Shown here piece after piece: positions 48,369 to 56,393 of a DNA stretch of 64,000 bases. The stretch covers positions 186,001-250,000 of the forward strand of contig JAXHLQ010000001.1 in NCBI GenBank assembly GCA_034522175.1, read 5' to 3'. Position numbers and translations under genes: made by a program. Each line of letters starts with the position of its first letter. The stretch's first letter is position 1. This DNA comes from JAIPDZ01 sp034522175 (GTDB lineage Bacteria > Desulfobacterota > DSM-4660 > Desulfatiglandales > Desulfatiglandaceae). The notes under the pieces were generated by a model, which did no database searches, was not told the origin of the DNA, and saw only the letters and a list, made by a program, of their open reading frames with translations.

Positions 48369-49035
48369 GGTCCCTCCTGATTTTTGCTGACAGTGCTTTT
48401 GTGACGATGTCGTATATTTCCGGGAGGCTGGCTTCCGTGCCAATAATATGAATGAATTGGGACAGCGAGCCTGACGGAAAATTGTCTTTCAGGAGGTTCA
48501 CGCGGGCCAGGGTTTTCTCGAAATCATTTTGATAGAGGGTGGTTCGCAGTTTTTCTATTAAGCCTGGATCATGCTCCATGGCCGAGGCAAAATCAAACAA
48601 GTCCCTTATGGTGACAGCATGCCCCCGATGTCGGATCTTCTTGGCAATGATTTCTGAAGGGGTCTCTACGCGAATGGACAACCCTTTAAAATCATAGGCA
48701 AAAAAACAGTCCTCTGTAATACTGCTTGCAAGGATGAAATCGATTTCCCCTTCCGACCGTACCAGCTTCAAATAGTTGCCGGGAAACTGCCAGTTATCTG
48801 ATATCTGTCTAACGCGGGGATCGCCTGCAATCCGTTTCAATGTGCGTGGGTCTTCCATAAAGATATCAATGTCATAGCTTATCCTGTGGCGAAGACTCAG
48901 GAACAGGCCCGTACCGCCCCCCAGCGTCCAGGGCGCATCAAGATCAGACAAAACGGGTAATGCCAAGCTCAGCAGCCCTTCCCATTGAGAGGTAGGCCAT
49001 CTCCTGTATCCATCGGGTCGTGTCTTCATCGGCAT
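48343..49035 (-). CDS. AbiEii-like nucleotidyltransferase (MNT-type toxin)
   Basis: The protein has 230 residues. The nucleotidyltransferase motif GGGTGLFLSLRHRISYDIDIF has G-G-x-T-x(n)-D-x-D, then a third acidic region GEIDFILASS. The pattern and the following helical domain match AbiEii/DUF1814 proteins, toxins of type IV toxin-antitoxin pairs. The frame overlaps the preceding gene by 92 nt, so the two are tightly coupled, or the real start lies further in. It forms a minus-strand trio with two small proteins upstream. The antitoxin role of its partner is inference. Confidence 0.7.
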   Translation of the reverse strand: MPMKTRPDGYRRWPTSQWEGLLSLALPVLSDLDAPWTLGGGTGLFLSLRHRISYDIDIFMEDPRTLKRIAGDPRVRQISDNWQFPGNYLKLVRSEGEIDFILASSITEDCFFAYDFKGLSIRVETPSEIIAKKIRHRGHAVTIRDLFDFASAMEHDPGLIEKLRTTLYQNDFEKTLARVNLLKDNFPSGSLSQFIHIIGTEASLPEIYDIVTKALSAKIRRDHEYANAGH

Positions 49036-49288
49036 ATTCCTCGGCTTTCCAACGACTTAGGGCGTCCATAAGCTCCTTGAACGTAACGGCACCAGACAAT
49101 ACGATGTCGTGAATCAAGCCTGCCGGGGTTTCCAGGAAGAAGGTCAGGATATGCGGCCTCCACTTCTGGTCCGTACATGTTCCCCGGATGCAGGCGATGA
49201 AGGTGCTTTCGTCGATCTCCAAGGGAAGAGATGCGTTGATGTGGACAATCGACACTTCCAAGGGACTCACGTGAAATATCCTCCTCAA
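48944..49288 (-). CDS. Small protein coupled to the nucleotidyltransferase; possible antitoxin
   Basis: The protein has 114 residues. The second half is helical (VTFKELMDALSRWKAEEYAD then TTRWIQEMAYLSMGRAAELG); the first part is a beta-rich region of unknown fold. Its last 92 nt lie inside the next gene. It overlaps the preceding gene by 4 nt (ATGA). The family is not recognised. Its position, size and coupling fit an antitoxin for the AbiEii-like enzyme, but AbiEi itself is a larger winged-helix protein. Confidence 0.5.
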   Translation of the reverse strand: MRRIFHVSPLEVSIVHINASLPLEIDESTFIACIRGTCTDQKWRPHILTFFLETPAGLIHDIVLSGAVTFKELMDALSRWKAEEYADEDTTRWIQEMAYLSMGRAAELGITRFV

Positions 49289-49497
49289 AAAGGAATGTCT
49301 TCCTCTTCTAAATCATCATCAAAATCAAAGGGCATCATATCGCTTGCAAGCTTTAAAAACACGCCTTGAGATTCACACAGATTCTTTATGATTCGACTGT
49401 ATACCTCTTTTTCATTTAGATCTTTTGTCTTGGACATCGCCTTCAATGCAGAATTCAATTCTTTAGACAAACCATCCATTACTCTATCTGGATCCAA
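49285..49497 (-). CDS. Small acidic protein of unknown function
   Basis: The protein has 70 residues, with a central helix (LSKELNSALKAMSKTKDLNE) and an acidic C terminus (PFDFDDDLEEEDIPF). It is the first gene of the trio and overlaps the next by ATGA. No family is recognised. A strong GGAGATT-like ribosome-binding site precedes the ATG. The 49498-49588 gap shows nothing. Confidence 0.5.
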   Translation of the reverse strand: MDPDRVMDGLSKELNSALKAMSKTKDLNEKEVYSRIIKNLCESQGVFLKLASDMMPFDFDDDLEEEDIPF

Positions 49498-49588
49498 TTC
49501 AATCTCCTTTTTGTGCTTTATTGATGCGAACGGTGGGCATAAGCGGCGGTATCCAGCCCGTCCGCCTTCATGTTATGGTTCGATGTGA

Positions 49589-50047
49589 TTATCTTATTTC
49601 AATGAATATTTCAGGATGATGTTCAGCAATGCGTAAAAGAGATTTTGCCGGGCCTTGAGGCCTTCTTCTTCCTTGCTCCCAATCTTGAATCGTGCGAGGG
49701 CTAACGCCCATTAAGCTGGCAAAAGCAGACTGTGATAATTTCAGCTTTTTTCTAATGATTTTTGCAGGAGAAGGTTCATTCAAATTCCACGTTTTTAATT
49801 CAATATCCCCCTTTTTGAATCGCTTAATCTCTTTTATCCCTTCCAATACTTCTTGACCGATATTTCGATCACTCATTTTCAATTTCCCTCCCGGAGCCCA
49901 TCTAACCTTCCGAACTCCCCCACTTCCACGAACGATATCCCCGGCATCAGGATAAATAAGTAGATACCATTGAAGTGCCCGATATTCATCATCGTTTAAA
50001 TATTTCGGCAACAATTTTGTGAATATGCGTGTCTCAATGAATATCAT
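49589..50047 (-). pseudogene. HigB2-HigA2 toxin-antitoxin fusion by internal deletion
   Basis: From ATG 50047 the product starts as the HigB2 toxin (MIFIETRIFTKLLPKYLNDD, later GDIVRGSGGVRKVRWAPGG). After about 60 residues it passes directly into the complete HigA2 antitoxin (MSDRNIGQEVLEGIKEIKRF, then the helix-turn-helix KLKLSQSAFASLMGVSPRTI and QDWEQGRRRPQGP). The toxin half with the catalytic residues is missing. The HigA2 ATG is still present, so the antitoxin could also be made alone. The fusion has no toxic centre but keeps the DNA-binding part and its operator. Confidence 0.75.
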
Positions 50048-50054
50048 ATTGGAT

Positions 50055-50083
50055 GCTATACGGCGTTGCCGTATAAATGTCAA
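50055..50083 (-). promoter_or_regulatory. Promoter with palindromic operator of the HigB2/HigA2 unit
   Basis: On the minus strand, TTGACA (50078-50083), 17 bp, and TATAGC (50055-50060). Inside lies the perfect palindrome TATACGGC-GTT-GCCGTATA (50057-50075), the expected binding site of the HigA2 repressor. The ATG at 50047 is 7 nt from the -10 box, so the mRNA would be leaderless. The 50090-50275 stretch has no convincing gene. Confidence 0.7.
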
Positions 50084-50275
50084 CGATTATTTAGGTGGCA
50101 TCGAACATAGTATTATGCGACACGCTTTTCAGTTAGATTATGGTATTGAAAGAAGAAAAACAACAACAAGACCATCAAGACCCTCTCCTAAAGGTCTCCT
50201 ACTGTTTGGTATTATGCATGAAAGATATTGATGAGGGGGACGGATCTACACCATGATGAGGAGAATCGTAAGCCA

Positions 50276-51148
50276 TCACCAGTGAGGCTGATTGCCGATT
50301 CTGAGGCCCATGACCTCCAGGGTATCGCTGACCACCATGAACGCGTTGGGATCATAGCGGTGGATGATCCGTTTGAGTTCAGCCAGTTCTCGAAAGGTGA
50401 TGACGATATACAGAATTTTTTCCGGTTTCTTCGAGTAAGCACCCTGACCCTCAATGATGGTGACCCCCCGTCGCATATCGTGCATGACCCCTTTAGAAAT
50501 CGCTTCCCAATGAGGCGAGATGATATGGACGGCCTTTCGCTGGCTCAGGCCCGTGACCATCAGATTGACCATGCGGGCATTGACATAGAGATAAATCAGG
50601 GTGAAAAGGGCCAACTCAAGAGAGAAGAGGATTGCCCCCGCGGTAAGGACCCCAAGGTTGAACACCAGGATCGTGGAGCCCAGGCGGATGGAAAAACGCT
50701 TGAGCAGGATAACCGACAAAACGTCCAGCCCGCCCGCAGAGCCCTGGGATTTGAGGATGATGCCGGTCCCCGTCCCCATGAGAATCCCTGCAAAAAGGGC
50801 ACTCAGGATCGGGTCCTCAACCGGAATGGGCACATGAATCCATTTTACGGCTGCCGTGAAGATAAACATGCCCGCCAGACTGTACAGAAAAAAGCGCTTC
50901 CCCACGTACACCCATCCCATGGCGAATATGGGGATATTCAGTATCAGATAGATCAGGGCGACCGACAGTGCCGGCACCGCGTAGTGAATCAAAAGGGCGA
51001 TACCCGTTAATCCCGCACCATAGAACCCTTTGGGGACCAGAATCCCGTTGATGGACAGGGCACACAGCGCACTCCCCAGGGCCATCAGAAAAAGATTCAG
51101 GGGGATTCTTTTGGCGGTCTTTAGACTCGCTCTTCTCTTGGATGTCAT
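50276..51148 (-). CDS. YitT-family membrane protein (DUF161 + DUF2179)
   Basis: The protein has 290 residues. Six helices (LNLFLMALGSALCALSINGI, FYGAGLTGIALLIHYAVPAL, others) make the YitT/DUF161 domain, with the GxG motif GTGTGIILKSQGSAGGLDV. It is followed by a cytosolic DUF2179 domain (RRGVTIIEGQGAYSKKPEKI, LAELKRIIHRYDPNAFMVV). The family resembles small-molecule or cation transporters; the substrate is unknown. It is separate from the liv operon by 114 nt and faces the same way. Confidence 0.85.
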   Translation of the reverse strand: MTSKRRASLKTAKRIPLNLFLMALGSALCALSINGILVPKGFYGAGLTGIALLIHYAVPALSVALIYLILNIPIFAMGWVYVGKRFFLYSLAGMFIFTAAVKWIHVPIPVEDPILSALFAGILMGTGTGIILKSQGSAGGLDVLSVILLKRFSIRLGSTILVFNLGVLTAGAILFSLELALFTLIYLYVNARMVNLMVTGLSQRKAVHIISPHWEAISKGVMHDMRRGVTIIEGQGAYSKKPEKILYIVITFRELAELKRIIHRYDPNAFMVVSDTLEVMGLRIGNQPHW

Positions 51149-51261
51149 GGTCTCTCAAATACCTTTCAAAGTAAACACCAAGGCCTTTCATCATACACCC
51201 TCCGGCACAGGGTCGCAAGAGCCAACCGGCTTCCATAACTTTTGGTCGGTGGAAACCCCCG

Positions 51262-51966
51262 TTACCCCAGGTAGGCTTCCTTTACTTTGGGATTTTCCAG
51301 AAGATCGCAGGCCTTGTCTTCGAGCACCACCTCACCGGTTTCGATGACGTAGCCGTAGTCGCTCAATTCCAGGGCGGCCTGGGCATTCTGCTCCACAAGG
51401 AGGATGGTCAACCCGTCGTCATCCCGGATGGTCCGGATGATGTTCATGATCCGCTCCACCACCAGGGGGGCCAGGCCCAGAGACGGTTCGTCGAGAAGGA
51501 GCATGCGGGGGGTCCCCATCAGGGCGCGGGCGATGGCCAGCATCTGCTGTTCGCCCCCGGAGAGCGTCCCCCCCAGTTGACCGTGACGCTCCTTGAGGAC
51601 CGGAAAGAGCTCGTAGGCCCGGTCCATGGACTGGCCGATCCCTTTCTTATCCCGCCTCAGGTAAGCCCCCAGGCCGAGATTCTCCTTCACCGTGAGATGG
51701 GGAAATATGCGCCGGCCTTCCGGAACCTGAACGATGCCGGCTTTGACAACGGCTTCCGGGGAAAGGCGGTGAATGGGCTTTCCTTGGAACGAAATCTCAC
51801 CCGAAGTGATGCGTTTGATGCCGCTGATGGCCATGAGTGTGGTGGATTTTCCCGCCCCATTGGCGCCGATGAGACAGCAGATGCGCTTTTCGTGTACGGA
51901 TAGGGATAAGGCCCGGATGGCCTCGATTTTGCGATAATGGCAGTATACATCCCGAAGGGTCAGCAC
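51262..51966 (-). CDS. livF: LivF-type branched-chain amino acid ABC transporter ATPase
   Basis: The protein has 234 residues. Walker A is GANGAGKSTTLMAI, the signature GTLSGGEQQMLAIARAL, Walker B MLLLDEPSLGLAP, and the H-loop is in a variant form (LLVEQNAQ), as normal for LivF. It powers uptake of branched-chain amino acids or similar compounds with LivG. The ATG overlaps the LivG stop by 7 nt. Length and motifs are typical, in contrast to its partner LivG. Confidence 0.9.
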   Translation of the reverse strand: MLTLRDVYCHYRKIEAIRALSLSVHEKRICCLIGANGAGKSTTLMAISGIKRITSGEISFQGKPIHRLSPEAVVKAGIVQVPEGRRIFPHLTVKENLGLGAYLRRDKKGIGQSMDRAYELFPVLKERHGQLGGTLSGGEQQMLAIARALMGTPRMLLLDEPSLGLAPLVVERIMNIIRTIRDDDGLTILLVEQNAQAALELSDYGYVIETGEVVLEDKACDLLENPKVKEAYLG

Positions 51967-53141
51967 GTGGACGGTCCTCCCCCGAGATAGGCCTCGATCA
52001 CCCGGGGGTTGTCCCTGATGTCATCCGGCGTCCCCTCGGCAATCATTTTCCCGTAGTCCAGCACAAAAATATTGTCCGCGAGATTCATCATCACCTTCAT
52101 GTCGTGCTCGATGATGAGCACGGTGGTCCCCCTCTCCCGGATCCTCTGTACCAGATCGATCAGCCGGCCCGATTCCTGCGGGTTCATTCCGGCCGCCGGC
52201 TCATCCAACAGGAGCATATCCGGGTTGGCCACCATCGCCCGTGCGATTTCGAGGCGCCGCTGCTCGCCGTATGCCAGGGCACCGGCCAGATCAAAGGCAC
52301 GGTGTTCCAGCCCCACAAACCGAAGGGATTCCAGTGCCTCCTGCTCGGTCAGGCTTTCTTCATTTTGCTGCGCCCGACCCCTTAACAGCGTTTTCAACAG
52401 GCCCGACTTCAGTTGCGTGTGGAACCCGATTTTGACATTGTCCAACACGCTGAGGTTGAAAAAGAGACGGATGTTCTGAAATGTCCGGCCCATCCCCAGG
52501 CGGCAGATGGCATCGGGCGTCATCCTGAACCCGTACAACTGCCTGACCTTCCTGGACATCAGGAATATCATGAAAAAGAGGCTGAAGGGAATGGCCACCA
52601 TCCCCCAGGGGACGGCGATATAACCGAGGGGCATGGCGGTCCCGAAGAGGGATACCTCAGTGCCGGCGTTCGTCAGCCCCCACAGCCCCGTCAGGATGTC
52701 GGACGTCAGAAAGACAAATGCAAGGGACCAGGCCCATATCTTCAATCCCGTCAGCGCCCGCACCATCAGGCACCGCATGATGAAAATAAACACGCCCAAC
52801 AGGGCCATTTCCACCTTGAAAAAGGTTACGGGCAGGAACTTGGCATAAAAGATCGGCAGCCAGATCCATCCCAGAATGAAGAACAAGAGAGAACTCAGAT
52901 TCAACAGCCGCACCCGCCCGTTGGACACCTGAGGCACGATGGACCGGCCCAGGAACTCGATCCGGCCGCTTGTGGGATGGGTCAGGGCCGTCAGGCAATT
53001 AAAGAGGGTGGTTTTCCCGGCGCCGTTGGGACCGATGAGCCCGACAATCTGGCCGGATTCGGCCTTCAGGTCGATCTCCCGCAGGGCCACCAATCCGCCG
53101 AATGACTTGGAGAGCTTCTTCACCTCAAGAACGGTATCCAT
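51960..53141 (-). CDS. livG: LivG-type ABC ATPase with an inserted transmembrane domain
   Basis: The protein has 393 residues instead of about 255. Walker A is GPNGAGKTT (37-45), Q-loop GRTFQNIRLF (Gln222), signature LAYGEQRRLEIARA (289-302), Walker B LLLDEP, H-loop IIEHDMK. Between about residues 70 and 206 (52524-52934) lies a hydrophobic insert with about four membrane helices: LSSLLFFILGWIWLPIFY, VEMALLGVFIFIMRCLMV, WAWSLAFVFLTSDILTGLW and VPWGMVAIPFSLFFMIFLM. Flanking ATPase sequence is in the normal order and in frame. LivG is otherwise a soluble subunit; here it may be membrane-anchored. It lies between livF and livM. Confidence 0.88.
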   Translation of the reverse strand: MDTVLEVKKLSKSFGGLVALREIDLKAESGQIVGLIGPNGAGKTTLFNCLTALTHPTSGRIEFLGRSIVPQVSNGRVRLLNLSSLLFFILGWIWLPIFYAKFLPVTFFKVEMALLGVFIFIMRCLMVRALTGLKIWAWSLAFVFLTSDILTGLWGLTNAGTEVSLFGTAMPLGYIAVPWGMVAIPFSLFFMIFLMSRKVRQLYGFRMTPDAICRLGMGRTFQNIRLFFNLSVLDNVKIGFHTQLKSGLLKTLLRGRAQQNEESLTEQEALESLRFVGLEHRAFDLAGALAYGEQRRLEIARAMVANPDMLLLDEPAAGMNPQESGRLIDLVQRIRERGTTVLIIEHDMKVMMNLADNIFVLDYGKMIAEGTPDDIRDNPRVIEAYLGGGPSTC

Positions 53142-53147
53142 GGCGGC

Positions 53148-54161
53148 CTATTCCTCGCCCATGGACGCCAGCAGACGCTTTTGGGTCTGTCGCGCTTTTC
53201 GGGCCTGTGCGCTCTCGAAGGGAATCAATCCCACGGGCCGCCACCGCATCATAAGCACCAGGATCAGCCCGTAGATGAGATACCGTGCGCCAAAGAGGCT
53301 CTGGGGCAGGACCGCCCGGAGGACCTCGGTCAGGGGAATCAGGATCAGGGCCCCCAGCATGGTGCCCCAGATACTCCCCATACCGCCGAAAACAATGAGG
53401 CACAGGATGAGGATGGACTCCCAGAACTTGAACATGTCCGGGTGAATAAATTTGAACCACTTGGCATAGAAGGCGCCCCCCATGGCCCCGATGGACGCGC
53501 TGATGGCGAAGGCGGTGACCTTGTATCGGATGAGATTGACCCCGCAGCACTGGGCCGCGATTTCGTCCTCTCGAATGGCAAACCATGCCCGGCCCAGCCG
53601 GGAATCCTCGAGCCGTCTGACCACCACCAGGACCACGGCGAGGAGGAAGAGCACCAGATAAAAAAACTCATAGTCACGGGTCAGGGGATGACCGAAGATG
53701 GACGGGGGGGATATGCCGGGGAGTCCCATGGGCCCCCGGGTCAGCCAGAGTTCGTTTCGAAGCACCAGGACCACCAGTTCTGAAAAGCCGAAGGTGACAA
53801 TGGCGAAATAGTCCCCGGTAAGGCGCAAGGTGGGTGCCCCGAGGAGAATCCCCCACAGGGCGCCGTTTAAGGCCGCCAGCGGCAGAATGACCCACAGGCT
53901 GAGGTCATAGTGGATGGCCAGAAGACCCGAGGTATAGGCACCGATGCCGTAGAACCCCACGTATCCGAGATCCAGGAGGCCCGTGAACCCGGGGACGATG
54001 TTCAGGCCCAGAGCCAGGATCATATAGAGAACGACGGTGGTGAGCACCCTGAGAATATAGTTTGTGGAGGAACCGAAGGGCAGCCAGGGAAGGAGCAGGA
54101 CAAGGAGAATAAGGCCCGCGATCATCGCCCTGGGGGCATGAATCTCTTTGAACCCCTTCAT
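53148..54161 (-). CDS. livM: LivM-type branched-chain amino acid permease
   Basis: The protein has 337 residues and about 9-10 helices. The LivM marks are ILALGLNIVPGFTGLLDLGY with VGFYGIGAYT, GDYFAIVTFGFSELVVLVLR, the coupling segment EDEIAAQCCGVNLIRYKVTA and VFGGMGSIWGTMLGALILIP. It forms the membrane channel with LivH. It shares one base with the LivH stop region and is 6 nt before LivG. The C-terminal Arg-rich tail (QARKARQTQKRLL) is cytosolic. Confidence 0.9.
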   Translation of the reverse strand: MKGFKEIHAPRAMIAGLILLVLLLPWLPFGSSTNYILRVLTTVVLYMILALGLNIVPGFTGLLDLGYVGFYGIGAYTSGLLAIHYDLSLWVILPLAALNGALWGILLGAPTLRLTGDYFAIVTFGFSELVVLVLRNELWLTRGPMGLPGISPPSIFGHPLTRDYEFFYLVLFLLAVVLVVVRRLEDSRLGRAWFAIREDEIAAQCCGVNLIRYKVTAFAISASIGAMGGAFYAKWFKFIHPDMFKFWESILILCLIVFGGMGSIWGTMLGALILIPLTEVLRAVLPQSLFGARYLIYGLILVLMMRWRPVGLIPFESAQARKARQTQKRLLASMGEE

Positions 54162-55074
54162 CAGACCTTTTCCCCCATCTGCCGGCCGATGAGACCGGAG
54201 GGTTTAAAGAGAATGACCGCGATCATGACCGCATAGGAAATCCCGTCACGGTATTCTGAAGAGATATACCCGGCCCCCATCACCTCGGCGATACCCAGCA
54301 CCCCGCCGCCCAGCATGGCGCCCGGCACGCTTCCGATCCCCCCCAGCACCGCGGCTGCGAAGGCCTTGATGCCGGCGATATACCCCATGGTGGGAAAGAT
54401 GGCATTGTAGTACAGGCCCACCAGGATGCCGGCCATCCCCCCCATGGCCGAACCGATGGCGAAGGTGAACGAGATGACCCGGTTCACGCCGATCCCCATG
54501 AGCGCCGCGGTGGTCTTGTCCTGGGATACGGCGCGCATGGCCGTCCCGACCCGGGTCTTATGGATGATCAGATGAAGAATCATCATGAAGAGCACCGTGA
54601 TGGACACGATAAATACCTGGAGCCAGGTCAGGGACACATCGCCAAACGCCAGGGCGGCCCTGGAAAAGACCGGGGGCAGCACATCCCGCGGATAGGACTT
54701 GATCTGGGACCCCCAGATCATCAGGGCCAGGTTCTGCAAAAAAATGGACATGCCGATGGCCGTGATCAGTGCGGCCAGGCGCGGGGCCTGCCTCAAGGGA
54801 CGGTAGGCGATGAGATCCAAAAGGACGCCGAAGACGGCACAGGTGAGGATGGTCAGCACAAAGGCTGCAAAAAAAGGAAGCCCGAGAAAGGTCACCATGG
54901 TGTAGGCCAGAAAGGCACCCAGCATATAGATCTCGCCGTGGGCGAAATTAATCAACTGGATCACGCCGTAGACCATGGTGTATCCCACCGCGATGAGGGC
55001 ATAGACACCCCCAGGGTGATCCCGTTCACCAGTTGCTGCAGAAACAGGCTGGATTGTGAAAGGAGGTTGTCCAC
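54161..55074 (-). CDS. livH: LivH-type branched-chain amino acid permease (one frameshift)
   Basis: About 304 residues. The true N terminus (VDNLLSQSSLFLQQLVNGIT, GTG at 55072-55074) is separated from the rest by one missing base in the C-run 55008-55012. After it the frame reads VYALIAVGYTMVYGVIQLIN, the family's first helix. ALMGIGVNRVISFTFAIGSA is the cytosolic coupling loop and AAAVLGGIGSVPGAMLGG the conserved late motif. Without the correction the protein would start with 50 unrelated residues. It forms the permease pair with LivM. Confidence 0.88.
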
Positions 55075-55111
55075 TGGTTTTCGCCACCAAGGCACAAAGT
55101 CTTTTATGGTG

Positions 55112-55141
55112 AAAAAAAGAGCAGGCCGGATATTGGCCCAC
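55112..55141 (-). terminator. Weak stem-loop with T-run between livJ and livH
   Basis: Read on the minus strand: a GGCC-aatatcc-GGCC stem followed by TGCTC and seven T, starting about 20 nt after the livJ stop. It could attenuate transcription so that more binding protein than permease is made, a usual pattern in liv operons. Confidence 0.35.
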
Positions 55142-55163
55142 CCTTTTTTCGTTTAAAGCCCTT

Positions 55164-56282
55164 TTACTGAAGCTGCTTCTCAGCGCTCACCCACTTGCCG
55201 TTCTGGATCTTTTTGACGAATGCCTCTTTGAGACAATCGCCGTTCTTGTCAAAGTAGGTATTGCCCGCCACCCCTTTGTAGGCCTTCTCTTTGGAATCGA
55301 TGGAGGCGAGATAGTCCCGGATCTTGACCCGGTCCGGCCCCACTGCTTCGATGGCCTGCGCGGCGATGCCCACCCCGTCGTATGCGTTGGCGGCGAACCA
55401 GTTGGGGGCCTTTCCATATTTTTTCTCATAGGCCTGAATAAACCCGGCCGCCCGGGGGCCCGCCTTGTCCGGAAGGAAGGGGGTGGTGACGAACAGCCCT
55501 TCAGCATCGGGGTTCTTCAGCATCAGGTCGTCATCGAGCCCGTCCGCCCCGAAAAAATCCACCTTTTTCATGCCAAGGCTCTTGGCCTGGGACACGATGA
55601 GGGTTCCCTGGGGCGCGTAGCCGGGAATGAAGATGGCGTCCGGTCTCATCATCTTGAACTTGGTCAACTGGGGCTTGAAATCCGTGGTGTCGGCGGTATA
55701 CGCCTCGGTTCCCAGAATATTGATGCCCAGCTTCTCCGCTTCTTTCATAAATGCGAGCATGAGGCCCATGGAATAATCGTTCACCTCGTAGAATACGGCC
55801 ACCTTCTTGTACCCCTTGACCTTGTCGGCATATCTCGCCAGGAAGAGGCCCTGAAAATCGTCCTTGTAGACATTCCGGAAATAAAAGGGGCTCATTTTAC
55901 CGATGCTCACGTTTGTGGATGCCGGAGAAATGGCCGGCAACTTGGCCTCCCGGTAAATGGGAAGCGCCGCCAGCGTCGCGGAGCTGCACAGATGGCCCAC
56001 CACCACGGAAACCTCCGGGTCGTTGGCCAGCTTGGTGGCCACCGTGGCCGCCTCCTTGGGATCACACAGTTCATCTTCCAGAACCACCTTCACCTTCTTG
56101 CCGTCGATGCCGCCTGCGGCGTTGATTTCCTCTCCCTTAAGCAGTGCCCCGTTTTTTATTCCTTCACCGAAAGAGGCGAGCTGGCCGGTAAATGCCGCCG
56201 CCACCGGGATCTTAATGGTCTCCGCCCAGGCGGGCGTCGTCAACAGCAAAAACCCAAGCAAAAAACCCAACATCTTTTTCAT
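55164..56282 (-). CDS. livJ: LivJ-type branched-chain amino acid-binding protein
   Basis: The protein has 372 residues. A signal peptide (MKKMLGFLLGFLLLTTPAWA) leads into a type I periplasmic binding fold: IKIPVAAAFTGQLASFGEGI, INAAGGIDGKKVKVVLEDEL with CDPKEAA, VVGHLCSSATLAALPIYREA, and later DGVGIAAQAIEAVGPDR. It binds branched-chain amino acids or related compounds in the periplasm for LivHMGF. The ATG is preceded by AAGGAGGAAGCC. It is the first gene of the operon. Confidence 0.9.
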   Translation of the reverse strand: MKKMLGFLLGFLLLTTPAWAETIKIPVAAAFTGQLASFGEGIKNGALLKGEEINAAGGIDGKKVKVVLEDELCDPKEAATVATKLANDPEVSVVVGHLCSSATLAALPIYREAKLPAISPASTNVSIGKMSPFYFRNVYKDDFQGLFLARYADKVKGYKKVAVFYEVNDYSMGLMLAFMKEAEKLGINILGTEAYTADTTDFKPQLTKFKMMRPDAIFIPGYAPQGTLIVSQAKSLGMKKVDFFGADGLDDDLMLKNPDAEGLFVTTPFLPDKAGPRAAGFIQAYEKKYGKAPNWFAANAYDGVGIAAQAIEAVGPDRVKIRDYLASIDSKEKAYKGVAGNTYFDKNGDCLKEAFVKKIQNGKWVSAEKQLQ

Positions 56283-56317
56283 GGCTTCCTCCTTATATCC
56301 ATTTGTGATTCAACATT

Positions 56318-56352
56318 CCGGCGGGATGAAGCGATCCCCGCCGCCTATTTTT
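56318..56352 (+). terminator. GC-rich hairpin followed by a T-run
   Basis: CCGGCGGGAT-gaagcg-ATCCCCGCC with one bulge, then TATTTTTT in plus orientation. No plus-strand gene ends here. On the minus strand it lies between the dehydrogenase stop and livJ, so it may separate these units or sit in the livJ leader. The reading is uncertain. Confidence 0.3.
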
Positions 56353-56393
56353 TAGTGATCTCCATACCCTGAAGCCGGCAAACTGAAACCCCA

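Noticed and set aside
50019..50231. 70-residue plus-strand frame across the HigB2/HigA2 promoter
   Set aside because: It reads antisense through the toxin start and operator and has an unlikely composition.
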